Of a stretch of DNA of 64,000 bases, positions 39,701-43,489 are shown piece after piece. The position numbers and the translations under genes were made by a program. The stretch's first letter is position 1; each line of letters starts with the position of its first letter. The notes beneath the pieces are model-generated. The model was given only the letters and a program-made list of their open reading frames with translations, was not told where the DNA came from and made no database searches. Origin of the DNA: Aradus depressus (taxonomy: Eukaryota; Arthropoda; Insecta; Hemiptera; Aradidae); assembly GCA_963662175.1 (NCBI GenBank), contig OY759221.1, positions 26,895,027-26,959,026 of the forward strand, in the 5' to 3' direction.

Positions 39701-40904
39701 GGCAAAATTTAGGACTCCCACAGTAGAGTCGGGCTCATGTCCACCAGAGTGAAGAAAGATCGCTCTGGTAGTCGGCGATATGACCTCGTAGTTAAAGCCC
39801 GGGCATAAGTCATAAAAGCTAACCTTTATTTTTAAGAATGTACAAAGAAGAAGCTATGAATATGAAAACTCCAATGCAGACAGACCTTGGTAAGGCTCCG
39901 GAAAAATATGTTAGTTGTGACATTGTGTAGTTTACTTCTGAGGTACAGAGGTATAAAGTAAGAATTTTTACATACAAAATCTTGTTCAAGAGTGTATATA
40001 TGATGAAAATCTAGTGGTAGTTGACGAGTTAACGCACAAAACCTGATTTCTATCAGTAAGACCGACCGGATCCCTCAGTTCTATTGTGACAATTCCAACA
40101 TAAGATCACCAACTAACTACCCAAATCCACTGGAGTAAACTAAGTTTTTTTTTTGTTTTATGGAAAGAGCAAATGAATAGAATTAAAATGATGATATTGA
40201 CAAAGAAAAAAGAAAATAATGATATTGAGAAAGAAAAAGCACTACAGGCTCACGAGTCATATACTTGAAGGCCTATTTCAAAAAACCGGGGAACCAGTTC
40301 TGCCTCACTAAAAAGATCGATAGGACAGTCACAATTTTATTATTTTCACAAAAAACAAACATTTGTGTGCTAGCACAGCGTACGTTACATTAACTATTCG
40401 GAGAGTGAAAAAAACAATTGCAAAATATTAATAGGCATGTTTTCTTCAAGATTTATGTATTCTGACCTTTTATACCGATTGCTTTTTTATTATAAAGTGT
40501 GTAAAGTTGAATAAACTAGGCATGAAAAAAAAAAAATCAGCGGTGATAAGTAAATAGTAAACAATTATCCATGTATTTTTTTATTTTTCATTTTCACATT
40601 ACAAACGGAATCATCACTTCCTTTAACGGAATCCATAAGAACCCCTATTTTCTATTTTTCCTGACATACGACATTGCGTTTCAACAACTTCGATATATTG
40701 AGAAGAAGTATGAAAGGAAATGAATGTACAAACCTGGTGAAGTGATGCCCATCATGAGAGAGTTGTGATCTTGTGAAGGAGGCGATGAGCCTAGCTCTAG
40801 ATCTTCTTCCTCATCTTCCTCCTCCTCAGAACAGTCTCCCACCTCCATGTCTTCTTCTCCACCTCCACTCTTACCGTCCCGATCCGCACAACCTTCTTCC
40901 ATCA
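6..40904 (-). CDS. KMT2C/D: KMT2C/D (MLL3/4, Lpt/trr-type) gene, 28 exons placed, partial at left edge
   Basis: This entry spans the whole gene; exons are listed separately. In the family, the protein is the scaffold and catalytic subunit of the COMPASS-like complex that monomethylates H3K4 at enhancers in the nucleus. The sequence shows an acidic start, an AT-hook-like run, an extended PHD plus at least five more PHD-type fingers in two clusters, the block PSYLQ-EAFFGKELLD, and an HMG box split over two exons with the family signature ISPVLYANLN...KAPYLQHARDNRA. About 4.77 kb of coding sequence lies over 41 kb. SET, FYRN and FYRC would lie left of the window, so I cannot tell an undivided KMT2C/D gene from a fly-like split Lpt gene. 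Odd points are a one-base frameshift in the 31.2-kb exon and a phase mismatch between the 36.0-kb and 34.6-kb exons. Family identity is very secure; the N-terminal boundary is not. Confidence 0.93.
124..3486. other. KMT2C/D intron, AT-rich
   Basis: A long intron, mostly A/T homopolymers. It contains one tRNA-like SINE-head remnant at 863-920 and a short plus-strand frame from 1,763 that meets a GTGAGT at about 1,859. I recognise nothing else in it. Confidence 0.6.
863..920 (+). repeat. tRNA-like SINE-head remnant
   Basis: Box A-like TAGCTCAATG and box B-like GGTTCAATT lie about 40 bases apart, as in the heads of the SINEs elsewhere in the window, but no SINE body follows. Confidence 0.35.
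3487..3921 (-). CDS. KMT2C/D: KMT2C/D exon 27: Pro/Thr-rich segment
   Basis: This 145-codon exon is markedly GC-richer than its surroundings. It encodes Pro/Thr/Ser-rich sequence with IRVLTPSEIMRTLPS near the end. Phase 0 at both ends; acceptor TGTGCAG, donor GTGAGC. The overlapping open frames on both strands here are compositional shadows. Confidence 0.85.
4104..4716 (-). other. Two adjacent intronic open frames of unusual composition, unrecognised
   Basis: Inside the 3,922-5,660 intron a patch with visibly higher GC carries two consecutive minus-strand frames. The first (4,441-4,716, 91 codons) starts MVINFILAVLVLLLIFY and has two hydrophobic segments that could be membrane helices, then a basic tail. 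Its TGA is one base before the ATG of the second (4,104-4,439, 111 codons), which has scattered Cys/His residues and no recognised domain. They could be a nested gene, a retrocopy split by a frameshift, or a mobile-element remnant. I do not recognise either product and no splice or poly(A) evidence settles it. Confidence 0.3.
5661..5779 (-). CDS. KMT2C/D: KMT2C/D exon 26: HMG-box helices
   Basis: WNERFKHILKTWRTL and KAPYLQHARDNRANIRIKKQ are the helices of the KMT2C/D HMG box. 119 bases, phase-consistent on both sides. Acceptor CTAAAG, donor GTTAGC. Confidence 0.95.
6714..6880 (-). CDS. KMT2C/D: KMT2C/D exon 25: first part of HMG box
   Basis: LGRLATISPVLYANLNHPEW then IEYPS, joined to WNER in the next exon, matches the KMT2C/D HMG-box lead-in (LSTISPVLYANINFP type). 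Acceptor TTTACAG, donor GTGAGT. Confidence 0.95.
7283..7385 (-). CDS. KMT2C/D: KMT2C/D exon 24
   Basis: A proline-rich linker (SAPPMTPVNVLPPSPLQF) ending YTEYS. The acceptor is a CAGCAG tandem, so the start may be 7,385 or 7,382. Donor GTAAGT. Confidence 0.85.
7583..7804 (-). CDS. KMT2C/D: KMT2C/D exon 23
   Basis: LPNMDSKDVEEIFKKVL resembles the conserved pre-HMG helix of KMT2C/D (KMESKDLQQLFKDVL type in vertebrates). A Gln/Pro-rich tail follows. Acceptor TTATAG, donor GTCAGT. Confidence 0.9.
7990..8043. repeat. Short tandem repeat GGAACGAGTGG
   Basis: GTGTGGAACGAGTGG, TTTGGAACGAGTGG and ATGGAACGAGTGG follow one another in a KMT2C/D intron. Three units of 13-15 bases. Confidence 0.7.
8160..8307 (+). 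pseudogene. Plus-strand transposon-like exon fragment
   Basis: A plus-strand frame reads ENNGPGPSSKKRKLSSEI to DNESQ and then meets GTGAGT. The GPSSKKRKLS style of opening is common at the N-termini of transposon-encoded proteins. A TAA lies just upstream and the natural ATG is not in this frame, so it appears decayed. It could also be an exon of a nested gene. The surrounding 7.9-9.0 kb has a composition unlike the flanking intron. Confidence 0.3.
9066..9191 (-). CDS. KMT2C/D: KMT2C/D exon 22
   Basis: The exon opens EEEGSDGEALKDIL and continues NDLVNTIMNEG. It joins the next exon in frame as CGDEAG. Acceptor TTTAG, donor GTACGT. Confidence 0.85.
9420..9590 (-). repeat. Dispersed repeat, copy 1 of 2
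   Basis: Shares blocks with 34,965-35,150: CACAACCACA, a GTTTCCGCAC-like block, TTTTCTAAG, and AATTTCAATCAAGT further on. Both are intronic in KMT2C/D. Family not recognised. Confidence 0.5.
9838..10700. mobile_element. Fold-back element with a SINE in its loop
   Basis: The arm at about 9,838-10,016 contains GAGAGAATTAAATTTAGAAA and TTTCAAAATGGC. The reverse complement of about 10,594-10,698 contains the related AGAGAATTGAATTC and TTTCAAAATGGC. The arms are diverged. A minus-strand SINE lies between them. Confidence 0.5.
10073..10312 (-). repeat. tRNA-derived SINE, minus copy, diverged
   Basis: Reads, in reverse, the SINE tail (GACTCATGCC...GGCTTTAACTA), the GTGCTCT block, the CCTAAATT block and part of the central ACGTCCCA block. 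The tRNA head is missing. Confidence 0.8.
11020..11222 (-). repeat. tRNA-derived SINE, minus copy with head
   Basis: In reverse order: TAACGAGTACCTGACATCGT, the central ACGTCCCATCCGAAGGATGG, and the head ending GAGCTACCGGTGCCCC, which is the complement of the box A region. The 3' half is absent. Confidence 0.85.
11581..11640 (+). ncRNA. Hammerhead-ribozyme-like motif in a Penelope/retrozyme-like repeat
   Basis: Core CTGACGA at 11,604-11,610 fits the hammerhead CUGANGA. A five-pair stem II with a short loop is possible at 11,612-11,624. GAAA is at 11,625-11,628 and CGTC at 11,629-11,632, so cleavage would follow C11,632. Stem I can form from AGATA just before the core with TATTT just after the cleavage site, plus AGC/GCT outside an internal loop. 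Stem III is only ACGU, so dimeric folding would be needed, as reported for minimal hammerheads in Penelope-like elements and retrozymes. Confidence 0.6.
12084..12164 (-). CDS. KMT2C/D: KMT2C/D exon 21
   Basis: This 27-codon linker exon (VVDEPKRESDKRRDD...KITIK) has phase 0 at both ends, with TTAAAG acceptor and GTACTT donor. It has little sequence signature; placement rests on phase and splice sites. Confidence 0.78.
12165..13597. other. KMT2C/D intron
   Basis: Apart from the repeat at 12,590-12,960 I see only AT-rich intron sequence. Confidence 0.5.
12590..12960 (+). repeat. Dispersed ~130-bp-period repeat, plus copy
   Basis: Contains two or three diverged units with the blocks CATCGGAAGTTATTAGAG, a polypyrimidine run, and ACCGATTTGGCT. 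Related copies lie at 22.3, 31.5, 47.3, 54.4 and 58.1 kb. Confidence 0.65.
13598..13693 (-). CDS. KMT2C/D: KMT2C/D exon 20
   Basis: Opens EAFFGKELLD and ends with an acidic serine run SSSDESDDGKMR. Phase 0 at both ends, 32 codons. Acceptor TTGTAG, donor GTATGG. Confidence 0.92.
14216..14290 (-). repeat. Hammerhead-like repeat, decayed minus copy
   Basis: The reverse complement carries AGCAAATAAATT, a mutated core CTAGAGA, CTTCTCGAAACGTC. It is homologous to the plus copies at 11.6 and 14.7 kb but its core is damaged. Confidence 0.6.
14304..14556 (-). repeat. tRNA-derived SINE, minus copy, head truncated
   Basis: Tail GATTCATGCCCGG, the TCTACTATGGGA block, TTTAACGAGTACCTGACATC and ACGTCCCATCCGAAGGATGG are present in reverse. 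The tRNA head is missing beyond GGGCCTCGG. Confidence 0.88.
14683..14745 (+). ncRNA. Hammerhead-ribozyme-like motif, second copy
   Basis: CTGATGA (14,706-14,712) is the exact conserved core. Stem II GGGA-UUAC-UUCC is at 14,714-14,725. GAAA is at 14,726-14,729, then CGTC with cleavage expected after C14,733. Stem I is weakened next to the core, though AATAAA upstream can pair with TTTATT downstream. It shares CAGCAA(A)TAAATTA with the 11.6-kb copy. Confidence 0.6.
14858..15115 (+). repeat. Minisatellite, seven units of 38 or 34 bp
   Basis: Seven head-to-tail units starting ACGG and ending CTGGAAGTT (TTGGAAGTT in the first), each with CGATCATAT inside. Unit lengths in order are 38, 34, 38, 38, 34, 38, 38, which total exactly 258 bases. 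The short units lack a four-base part of the GGAAAGAGAGACG opening. The two long open frames here are by-products of the repeat. Confidence 0.95.
15397..15545 (-). CDS. KMT2C/D: KMT2C/D exon 19
   Basis: The exon encodes IGGFSAVKTRS, a long basic stretch and SYPSYLQ, which joins EAFFGKELLD in the next exon. This block is conserved in KMT2C/D. Acceptor TTTGCAG, donor GTAATT. Confidence 0.94.
16215..16600 (-). pseudogene. LINE reverse-transcriptase C-terminal remnant
   Basis: Reverse-strand translation gives EIFGRKVLRRILGPIQEDG, then RWVGHVQRMQEADIPRRLM, then after a frameshift WMNARNLRLQS and FLKEATAGMGL. This is the usual C-terminal tail of non-LTR retrotransposon polymerases (GHVQRM ... GRP-R-RW ... 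EA-AGMGL). It has stops and at least one frameshift, and lies just downstream of the exon at 16,632. Confidence 0.8.
16632..16808 (-). CDS. KMT2C/D: KMT2C/D exon 18
   Basis: This linker exon ends VVILKRRKQRNLQKLG, joining IGGFSAVKTRS as in vertebrate homologues. Acceptor TTTTTAG, donor GTAAAA. A LINE remnant begins just past the donor. Confidence 0.92.
16865..16940 (+). repeat. tRNA-like SINE-head remnant
   Basis: TTGGCTCATAGGTAGAGTG resembles box A and GGGAGTTTCAATGC a decayed box B. No SINE body follows; it may be a different tRNA-derived family. Confidence 0.35.
17560..18095 (-). pseudogene. LINE ORF2 C-terminal remnant
   Basis: The minus strand encodes LSVYHIFTECSFYDELLRQN then PRSLKEALGD and VINFLK before a stop. 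This is the HILLECP...LKEALGD...FLK tail of a LINE polymerase. GC-rich sequence to its left (17,560-17,880) is probably the 3' region of the same element. Confidence 0.75.
18238..18411 (-). CDS. KMT2C/D: KMT2C/D exon 17: post-PHD linker
   Basis: VDGVCLSETGLQQI matches the conserved block just after PHD7 in KMT2C/D; the basic IRRKRPGFKRH follows. Acceptor TTTTCAG, donor GTATGC, phases consistent. Confidence 0.92.
18911..19404. mobile_element. Non-autonomous DNA transposon with 30-bp terminal inverted repeats
   Basis: Left end AGGGGGCGTTCAAGTATTAC continuing GTAACGCAATTT; the right end is its near-perfect inverse (one mismatch in the first 30 bases). Length about 494 bp. Inside, ATACAAAG-type sequence encodes only scraps such as WKTAKEKLKYKEKFIEH. 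A 15-G run lies next to the left end. Superfamily not assigned. Confidence 0.85.
19604..19761 (-). CDS. KMT2C/D: KMT2C/D exon 16: PHD7 second half
   Basis: WLHCACDS and GYTCVMCRP complete PHD7, followed by a proline-rich tail. Acceptor TTCGTAG, donor GTGAGC. It joins the next exon as E-G-K in frame. Confidence 0.94.
19915..20700 (-). repeat. Penelope-like/hammerhead-like repeat split by mariner
   Basis: Flanks of the mariner match one continuous repeat at 30,600-30,790: AAATAAATAAAAC...TTTTTTTGAAAT...TCTATTCCACAA to the left, and ACCCGTTTCGGTACCATCGG, AACTAAG to the right. On the minus strand this reads CTGCCGATGGTACCGAAACG, a hammerhead-like core with one changed base. Confidence 0.6.
20030..20604 (+). 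mobile_element. Mariner transposase remnant with 3' inverted repeat
   Basis: Translation gives RHLREAVRRKRSELW, a stop, SGEWVLHH, then after a frameshift PQSPYSPDLPPADFFLFPKL and KSLEELNRILEDEFSGSFQ, then a stop, WKWRWEKCV and GEYFEGDNV. This is the C-terminal half of a mariner transposase, including the PDL-P-DFFLF motif. The 3' end GATCACCCCTCGTA is the inverted repeat. The 5' half is missing. It sits inside an older repeat also found at 30.6 kb. Confidence 0.9.
20759..20923 (-). CDS. KMT2C/D: KMT2C/D exon 15: PHD7 first half
   Basis: CAQCQTCGASSPG, QANYSQCGPCCSRTACPGC and IKCINCER match KMT2C/D PHD7. The exon ends two bases into the Arg codon. Acceptor TTCAG, donor GTATAA. Confidence 0.95.
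20924..21842. other. KMT2C/D intron, nothing recognised
   Basis: AT-rich; no repeat or coding signal stood out. Confidence 0.5.
21843..22024 (-). CDS. KMT2C/D: KMT2C/D exon 14: PHD5 end and PHD6
   Basis: GWRCLDCTVCEGC, then LCDECDISYHIYCMDPPL, then GVWKCRW is the family's most conserved PHD pair. The donor is a less usual GTCTGT, but the Trp codon is completed correctly by the next exon. Confidence 0.96.
22320..22860 (-). repeat. Dispersed ~130-bp-period repeat, four-unit tandem array
   Basis: In reverse orientation the block GCCGATAT/TCGATTTA-type recurs at about 22,395, 22,530, 22,655 and 22,795, and TTTTCAGCGAAAT-type blocks at 22,482, 22,610 and 22,735. Spacing is 125-140 bases. Units share the polypurine run and the TCCTTATA block. 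Confidence 0.7.
22955..23158 (-). CDS. KMT2C/D: KMT2C/D exon 13: PHD5
   Basis: DVCVMCGALG and CSQCGQCYHPYC give the PHD5 ligands, preceded by a Leu-Val-rich linker. Phase is 0 at both ends (68 codons). Acceptor TTTGCAG, donor GTAACT. Confidence 0.95.
23388..23419. repeat. AT microsatellite
   Basis: Uninterrupted TA dinucleotides over 32 bases in a KMT2C/D intron. Confidence 0.97.
23420..25508. other. KMT2C/D intron, nothing recognised
   Basis: Long AT-rich stretch with A-runs. The GAACGGACAGACAGACCC near 24,180 is a sequence style common in diverged animal repeats. I cannot assign an element. Confidence 0.45.
25509..25740 (+). repeat. tRNA-derived SINE, plus copy, internally deleted
   Basis: Head GGGGGCGCCGGTAGC and CGCGGGTTCAGAACC, then the body block TTAGGACTCCCACAGTAGAG and tail AAGCCCGGGCAA. 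The central ACGTTAAGCGATGG block is mostly lost. Confidence 0.85.
25783..26025 (-). CDS. KMT2C/D: KMT2C/D exon 12: basic AT-hook-like linker
   Basis: The exon carries GPGRPKGSGK and a second basic run, then GIFGVPGLGLQ, a conserved pre-PHD block in KMT2C/D. Phase is 0 at both ends; donor GTGAGT. Confidence 0.92.
26268..26356 (-). CDS. KMT2C/D: KMT2C/D exon 11: acidic linker
   Basis: This short exon encodes an acidic linker (EDINIDPSLNLSQES, then DEVEVDSEK) between the two PHD clusters. It is in phase on both sides, with TTTTTTAG acceptor and GTGAGC donor. Confidence 0.88.
26438..26574 (-). CDS. KMT2C/D: KMT2C/D exon 10: PHD4 second half
   Basis: The exon encodes FVHGTCDKEAD and YICLSCKN, the terminal His/Cys ligands of PHD4, after a TGTTACAG acceptor. 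Donor GTAAGT. Both junctions keep the frame. Confidence 0.92.
26575..27669. other. KMT2C/D intron with an unrecognised minus frame
   Basis: Minus frame 26,777-26,977 (FVDFHSSFKSFFSESS...) looks fairly protein-like but matches nothing I know. A short direct repeat, ACTGTTGCAAAA, occurs at about 27,160 and 27,190. No other feature. Confidence 0.35.
27670..27860 (-). CDS. KMT2C/D: KMT2C/D exon 9: PHD4 first half
   Basis: The exon encodes RCRLCSDCGART, CDSCYQQ, CPVCHKAY and VKCSQCHR, matching the atypical PHD of the first cluster. It ends two bases into an Arg codon completed by the next exon. Donor GTGAGT. Confidence 0.94.
27861..28648. other. KMT2C/D intron, nothing recognised
   Basis: AT-rich, no element or coding signal seen. 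Confidence 0.5.
28649..28815 (-). CDS. KMT2C/D: KMT2C/D exon 8: end of PHD2 and PHD3
   Basis: GWQCVDCRICQLC closes PHD2 and opens PHD3. MLVCDSCDKAYHPHC and GWKCK follow. This closely resembles the KMT2C/D PHD2-PHD3 junction. Both splice sites are canonical and phases match. Confidence 0.96.
28939..29178 (+). repeat. tRNA-derived SINE, plus copy lacking head
   Basis: Begins in the CCCGAGGGCCTTAG segment and runs through GCCGTCCTTCGGCTGGGACG, TTAAGCGATGGTCC, TTTAGGACTCCCATAGTAGA and GCTCTGGTAGTAGGCGATAT. Box A and B are missing. Confidence 0.92.
29431..29553 (-). CDS. KMT2C/D: KMT2C/D exon 7: PHD2 first half
   Basis: The exon encodes VVCHSCNN and MCSVCGNHHHGAC, the first ligand pairs of a PHD finger, and splices in frame to GLRAGWQC. 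Donor GTAACT, acceptor TTTAG. Confidence 0.94.
29941..30213 (-). CDS. KMT2C/D: KMT2C/D exon 6: extended PHD1 core
   Basis: Zinc-ligand pattern seen: HEWCAVWCPGV, then RCYHCSKYGASPACCVPSC, then NKHFHVPCA with a short alanine run, then LICSQHH. This is the extended PHD (C2HC-PHD) of KMT2C/D. The donor is GTAAGT and the first codon (Gly) is completed from the previous exon. Confidence 0.95.
30600..30790 (-). repeat. Penelope-like/hammerhead-like repeat, uninterrupted copy
   Basis: The minus strand reads AACTAAACCTGACGATG, then a short segment, then CCGAAACCGGTAG. CTGACGA and GAAAC are the hammerhead core elements, but no canonical cleavage triplet follows. The 20-kb copy is homologous and split by mariner. 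Confidence 0.6.
31145..31237 (-). CDS. KMT2C/D: KMT2C/D exon 5, with a one-base frameshift
   Basis: The upstream frame reads NSSSSGQEPVDE and the downstream frame reads LSLVGHIDIPDPSNVVDAG. Both fit the family (VDELSLVGH type) and both splice junctions are in phase with their neighbours. They are one base out of register: the plus strand has TTT at 31,200-31,202 where TT is needed. As written, the message would shift and stop. This is an assembly homopolymer error or a real lesion. Confidence 0.85.
31500..31680 (+). repeat. Dispersed ~130-bp-period repeat, copy
   Basis: Shares CCGATTTGATTGAAAAACAA, TCGTGTTGATACGTTCG and CGACAGTCATTAGG with the copies at 12.6 and 22.3 kb. Confidence 0.55.
32024..32832. 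mobile_element. 809-bp inverted-repeat transposon carrying a MADF mini-gene
   Basis: Left end TATAGACACGAGAGCAACGA; right end, inverted, TACAGACATGCGAGCAACGA. Just inside both ends lie several GAGCCGAACA/TGTTCGGCTCG copies. The interior encodes a single small MADF-type protein. MADF proteins are partner proteins of PIF/Harbinger transposons, so a non-autonomous Harbinger-like element is a reasonable guess; superfamily is inference. Confidence 0.7.
32351..32500 (+). CDS. 49-residue MADF-domain fragment
   Basis: Open frame from ATG to TAA: MASEDWSQELQIQFAQAM, then YPVIWDLKHKLHLNTKRL, then AWEELFKQIS. The YPVIWDxxHxxxxxxxxxxxAWEEI pattern is the first half of a MADF (Myb/SANT-like) DNA-binding domain as found in Adf-1 relatives and Harbinger-associated proteins. 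It ends early by family standards (about 85 residues). It sits in the middle of the 32,024-32,832 inverted-repeat element. No introns seen; ATG context TATCATGG is reasonable. Confidence 0.65.
   Translation: MASEDWSQELQIQFAQAMRQYPVIWDLKHKLHLNTKRLDAWEELFKQIS
32951..33163 (-). CDS. KMT2C/D: KMT2C/D exon 4: first Cys pair of extended PHD1
   Basis: The exon encodes MCSLCNLSEHSQLGQG, which matches the conserved opening of the first extended PHD in KMT2C/D, then a proline-rich insert. Flanks are TTCAG and GTGAGT. Five bases into the exon lies a second strong donor (CCAG|GTAAGA), a possible cryptic or alternative site. Confidence 0.9.
33385..33622. mobile_element. Fold-back element with poly-C loop and hammerhead-like core
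   Basis: GTAGGAATATTGAGGGTCAG at the left end and its exact complement at the right. Arms of about 95 bases differ at a few places (ATTGGC versus GTTGGC; an AA insertion). The loop contains 17 C in a row at 33,503-33,519. Each arm has TGATGAT...ATATCGAAACRTTGG, resembling a hammerhead core without the cleavage triplet. Confidence 0.85.
33625..33648. repeat. Poly-T tract
   Basis: About 24 T directly after the fold-back element, consistent with an insertion site or a poly(A) tail in minus orientation. Confidence 0.9.
33717..33770. repeat. AT microsatellite
   Basis: 54 bases of alternating A and T. Confidence 0.97.
34489..34656 (-). CDS. KMT2C/D: KMT2C/D exon 3: linker into the first zinc cluster
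   Basis: The open frame ends GPIFVDEPLFDEQW and splices through GTTAGT into PGKMCSLCN, as in the family where a Gln-Trp-Pro-Gly precedes the first cysteines. The required frame starts with the third base of a codon, but exon 2 supplies only one base. A small exon of length 1 modulo 3 or an indel is therefore implied somewhere between 34,657 and 35,863. Confidence 0.75.
34965..35150 (-). repeat. Dispersed repeat, copy 2 of 2
   Basis: Homologous to 9,420-9,590: CACAACCACA, a TCTCCTCCGCAC block, TTTTTCCTAAG and CATTTCAATCAAGT in the same order. Unrecognised family. Confidence 0.5.
35864..36092 (-). CDS. KMT2C/D: KMT2C/D exon 2: AT-hook-like segment
   Basis: The frame carries a glycine-rich run, then KRGPGRPRSRG, an AT-hook-like DNA-binding motif, then a proline-rich and basic stretch ending KLKRWK. 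The donor is GTGAGT. The acceptor is a tandem CAGCAG, so the exon may start at 36,092 or 36,089, adding or dropping one alanine. It ends one base into a codon, which does not match the phase of the next recognised exon. Confidence 0.75.
36093..39482. other. Long KMT2C/D intron, left-hand part
   Basis: Contains a hAT-like end at 36,748 and a diverged duplication (CCTAGCAACC-GATTCGCAAT near 37,755 and CCTAGCAACCTGTTCGCAAT near 38,057). No coding exon recognised; the frame at 38,161-38,463 looks non-genic. Confidence 0.45.
36748..36800 (+). mobile_element. hAT-type transposon end, remnant
   Basis: AAGGGGTCGGCAATCTTTTT then GAGGCCGCATCAG is the style of terminal inverted repeat seen in hAT elements of animals. 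I did not find the matching opposite end. Confidence 0.4.
39483..39813 (+). repeat. tRNA-derived SINE, most complete copy
   Basis: Full layout is visible: tRNA-like head with box A TAGCTCAGTGGTATG and box B GGATTCGAAAACC, a spacer with TTATCTGGGAGGTAAAATAA, the central block GGGACGTTAAGCGATGGTCC, the TTAGGACTCCCACAGTAGAG block, GCTCTGGTAGTCGGCGATAT, and tail AAGCCCGGGCATAAGTCATA. RNA polymerase III would use boxes A and B. Length about 331 bp. It serves as the reference for the other copies listed. Confidence 0.95.
40734..40904 (-). CDS. KMT2C/D: KMT2C/D exon 1 in this model: acidic N-terminus
   Basis: After a CTTTTTCTTAG acceptor the exon opens TG-ATG-GAA, giving a peptide beginning MEEGCADRDGK and including the acidic stretch EEEEDEEEDLEL. 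The donor is GTTTGT. The ATG may be the true start, with an upstream untranslated exon, because a splice acceptor precedes it. It ends one base into a codon and joins the next exon in frame as SP-A. I saw no convincing earlier coding exon. Confidence 0.68.
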
Positions 40905-42539
40905 CTAAGAAAAAGTAAAATAAAATTTTACATAAAATAACCAACATAAATAAGCCTAAACAATAGGTAGCAATATAAATTCTTAGATTACCACTGAATT
41001 TTCAATAAATAACTAATATTTTCAAAAAGAAATAAGGAAAAGTATTAGCTTAATAATCATATACTGGAAATATTATTTTCGATAATTACATTGCTTGAAT
41101 TATACCATGGTGTAAATGAGGGAGAATAAATTTAAATAAATTAATGACGACCACTACTTAGGCTATTAAAAGGGACTAAATGACTCGAGAGCAGATACAA
41201 ACTATATTACTCAACCTATTAATGTGAGACTGGATAATAAACAAAATATCTACATAAAATTGATTTCCTTAAATTAAAAAAAAAGAAAATTAATAACAAA
41301 ACACAAGATACACTAAAAAATTAAGTAGGTACACTCAGCCCCGAGTTAATATAGGTTATAAGTACTTGACTGATTCTGCATCTTTTTCATTGTAATATTC
41401 CGATTCAAATACATGTTTCTTCAAAAAATAATTACAAATATAGTTTTCTTTATGAGGGAAGGAAAATATTTATTTTAAAATTCAGAGTTTGCAATGTAAA
41501 TATGACGAAGTACGGGGAAGACTTACGAGCCGTTCTTGGTCAATATATAATACTCGGGAATGATTAGACATCAGTAAAAAACAAAAATCTACACATTGTA
41601 AGAAGTTTTTAGCCATTTTTATACGAAAAATAAAAGTACGCCATAATTATAGTTAAAACGCTATCCAATCACTTAATGACAAGATACTAACAGACAAGCA
41701 TAAGCAAAAAATACAAAACATTAGTCGTCGGATTTAAGAAAAAAAAATAACCCTAGTTTAACCTGGTTAAGTTTTGATAGCGACAGAAAACATTTTTAAA
41801 AAATATTCTAAGGAAATTACCACAGACATATCAACTTGAAACCTATGTAACACTGCACCAGGCGCAGCACAAATTGGGTCTCCCTTCAACTTGATGAGAC
41901 TCGAAAGAAGTGTATCATTAACAAAATTCCCAACACCTATATTACTAATCGTAGACACATAAGAAACCTAGCGCAAAAGGTAAATGGTTTGTTTTGAGAG
42001 TACGCCCTCAAACATGGGTTAACCATTTTTTAAATAATTGTACTTACTAAGTGTTTTCACTATCTTCGGTATTCCATAATTAACTAATAAATCCGGGGAA
42101 TATGGGGAACAAACATAGAACTGTCGCACACACTACAAAATCTTCCATTGATTACTGTAAACAAGATTAACAAGCAGCAAGAAACTTAAAAGCTTGGCAT
42201 CGATGGCCATGAAAATTAAAACAATATGAGCCACTGCCTTCTAGTTTAAGAACAAATTATCAGAAGTTCAAACGAGTATATAAAAAATAATTCATTCTCT
42301 TCGTATTAATTTCAAAAGTATGGATAATGTTGTTTTATCTCAAATAATATAAAAACCGAAATACAACCATTTTGATAGGCTTTTTTAATAACCTACTTTA
42401 AATTTCTGATACGTTGTATTAATATCAACTTTTATTTAGGACTTAAAGTTAAAGTTATGGAGAACATGTAGCAATAATTTATTTTTGTATCTTTATTTTA
42501 TTTAAAAAAATTCAGTTTTAAGTATAAAAGAAAAGTGAT

Positions 42540-42650
42540 TATTAGTCACTATCGCAATTTGATTCTTCCTTTCGTCGCCATTTTGTCTCCTTCGCTTTCA
42601 AGAGGTACATCCTCAGAATCAATTAACAACTTTCTGCCTCGACTGCATTT
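42540..42650 (-). CDS. Candidate small terminal exon, unrecognised
   Basis: The minus frame RGRKLLIDSEDVPLESEGDK then MATKGRIKLR ends at TAG. An ATGCAG acceptor could precede it and AATAAA signals follow within 60 bases. It has a protein-like charge pattern and higher GC than its surroundings. It may be the last exon of a small gene, or the untranslated first exon of KMT2C/D containing the ATGGCGACG start phrase. No function proposed. Confidence 0.25.
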
Positions 42651-43489
42651 CATGATTTTGCGTACAGAAGAATATAAATTATAAGAGAAATTCTGAATTA
42701 CCTTCAAAATTCTTAAACTGGCCGTTAAAATGTACCAATAAAACTGGCGCGACAGATTATCGCGCTTATATAAATAATATTCGTAGTATGAATTCATAGA
42801 TACATACATATATAGTATTGAACCTAATCTAAAAATGTAATTTCAATGTGTTGAAGGAAACCTAATCTATAACAATGATAATTATTTTGTTTCTTCTCAT
42901 TATCTACCTACCCATACAGGGCTCGATGAATAGTACCATAGATGAGTAAAAAGAACTCACGAAACTTCTTTCAGGGTGGAAGGATGCAGGGACATAATTC
43001 AGAACACCCTCTTAAAAACAAAACAATGTATAATAATAAGGTACACAAGTATACTTACAAAATAATCATTTTGTTAAATACAGAATATTATTTCACACAC
43101 ATCACATATAAATTAGTTAGAACTTAATAATTTTAACTTTAATTTCAGTTTTACTTTTCATTGAGAAAAAAAAAAGTAAATATTTCAGAATAAACAAAAT
43201 TGTACCAGTGAAGCCAGGGAGTTTCCTTCTTGAAATTTCAACCTCTTCCTTATAATTACACCTGATGATGGTGTTATGACCTGACAATATTTCAAAAAAG
43301 AAGTTCTTTTTTTTATTTATTACAAGATTCCACAATATGTTCCCGTTTATAAACTTTTATTAGGCCTTATTTGCATCGAGGGAACCTGTACATATAAAAA
43401 CATTTTTTGCTCTAAAAAAGTTTTTCAATTTTTTTAGAAATATTTATAACCACAAGTACATACCATTTTCACATCTCTCAGCTTGGAGG

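Noticed and set aside
43255..43300. Hammerhead-like CTGATGATGG motif
   Set aside because: The GAAA strand is mutated to TGACAA and no cleavage triplet follows; too decayed to claim.
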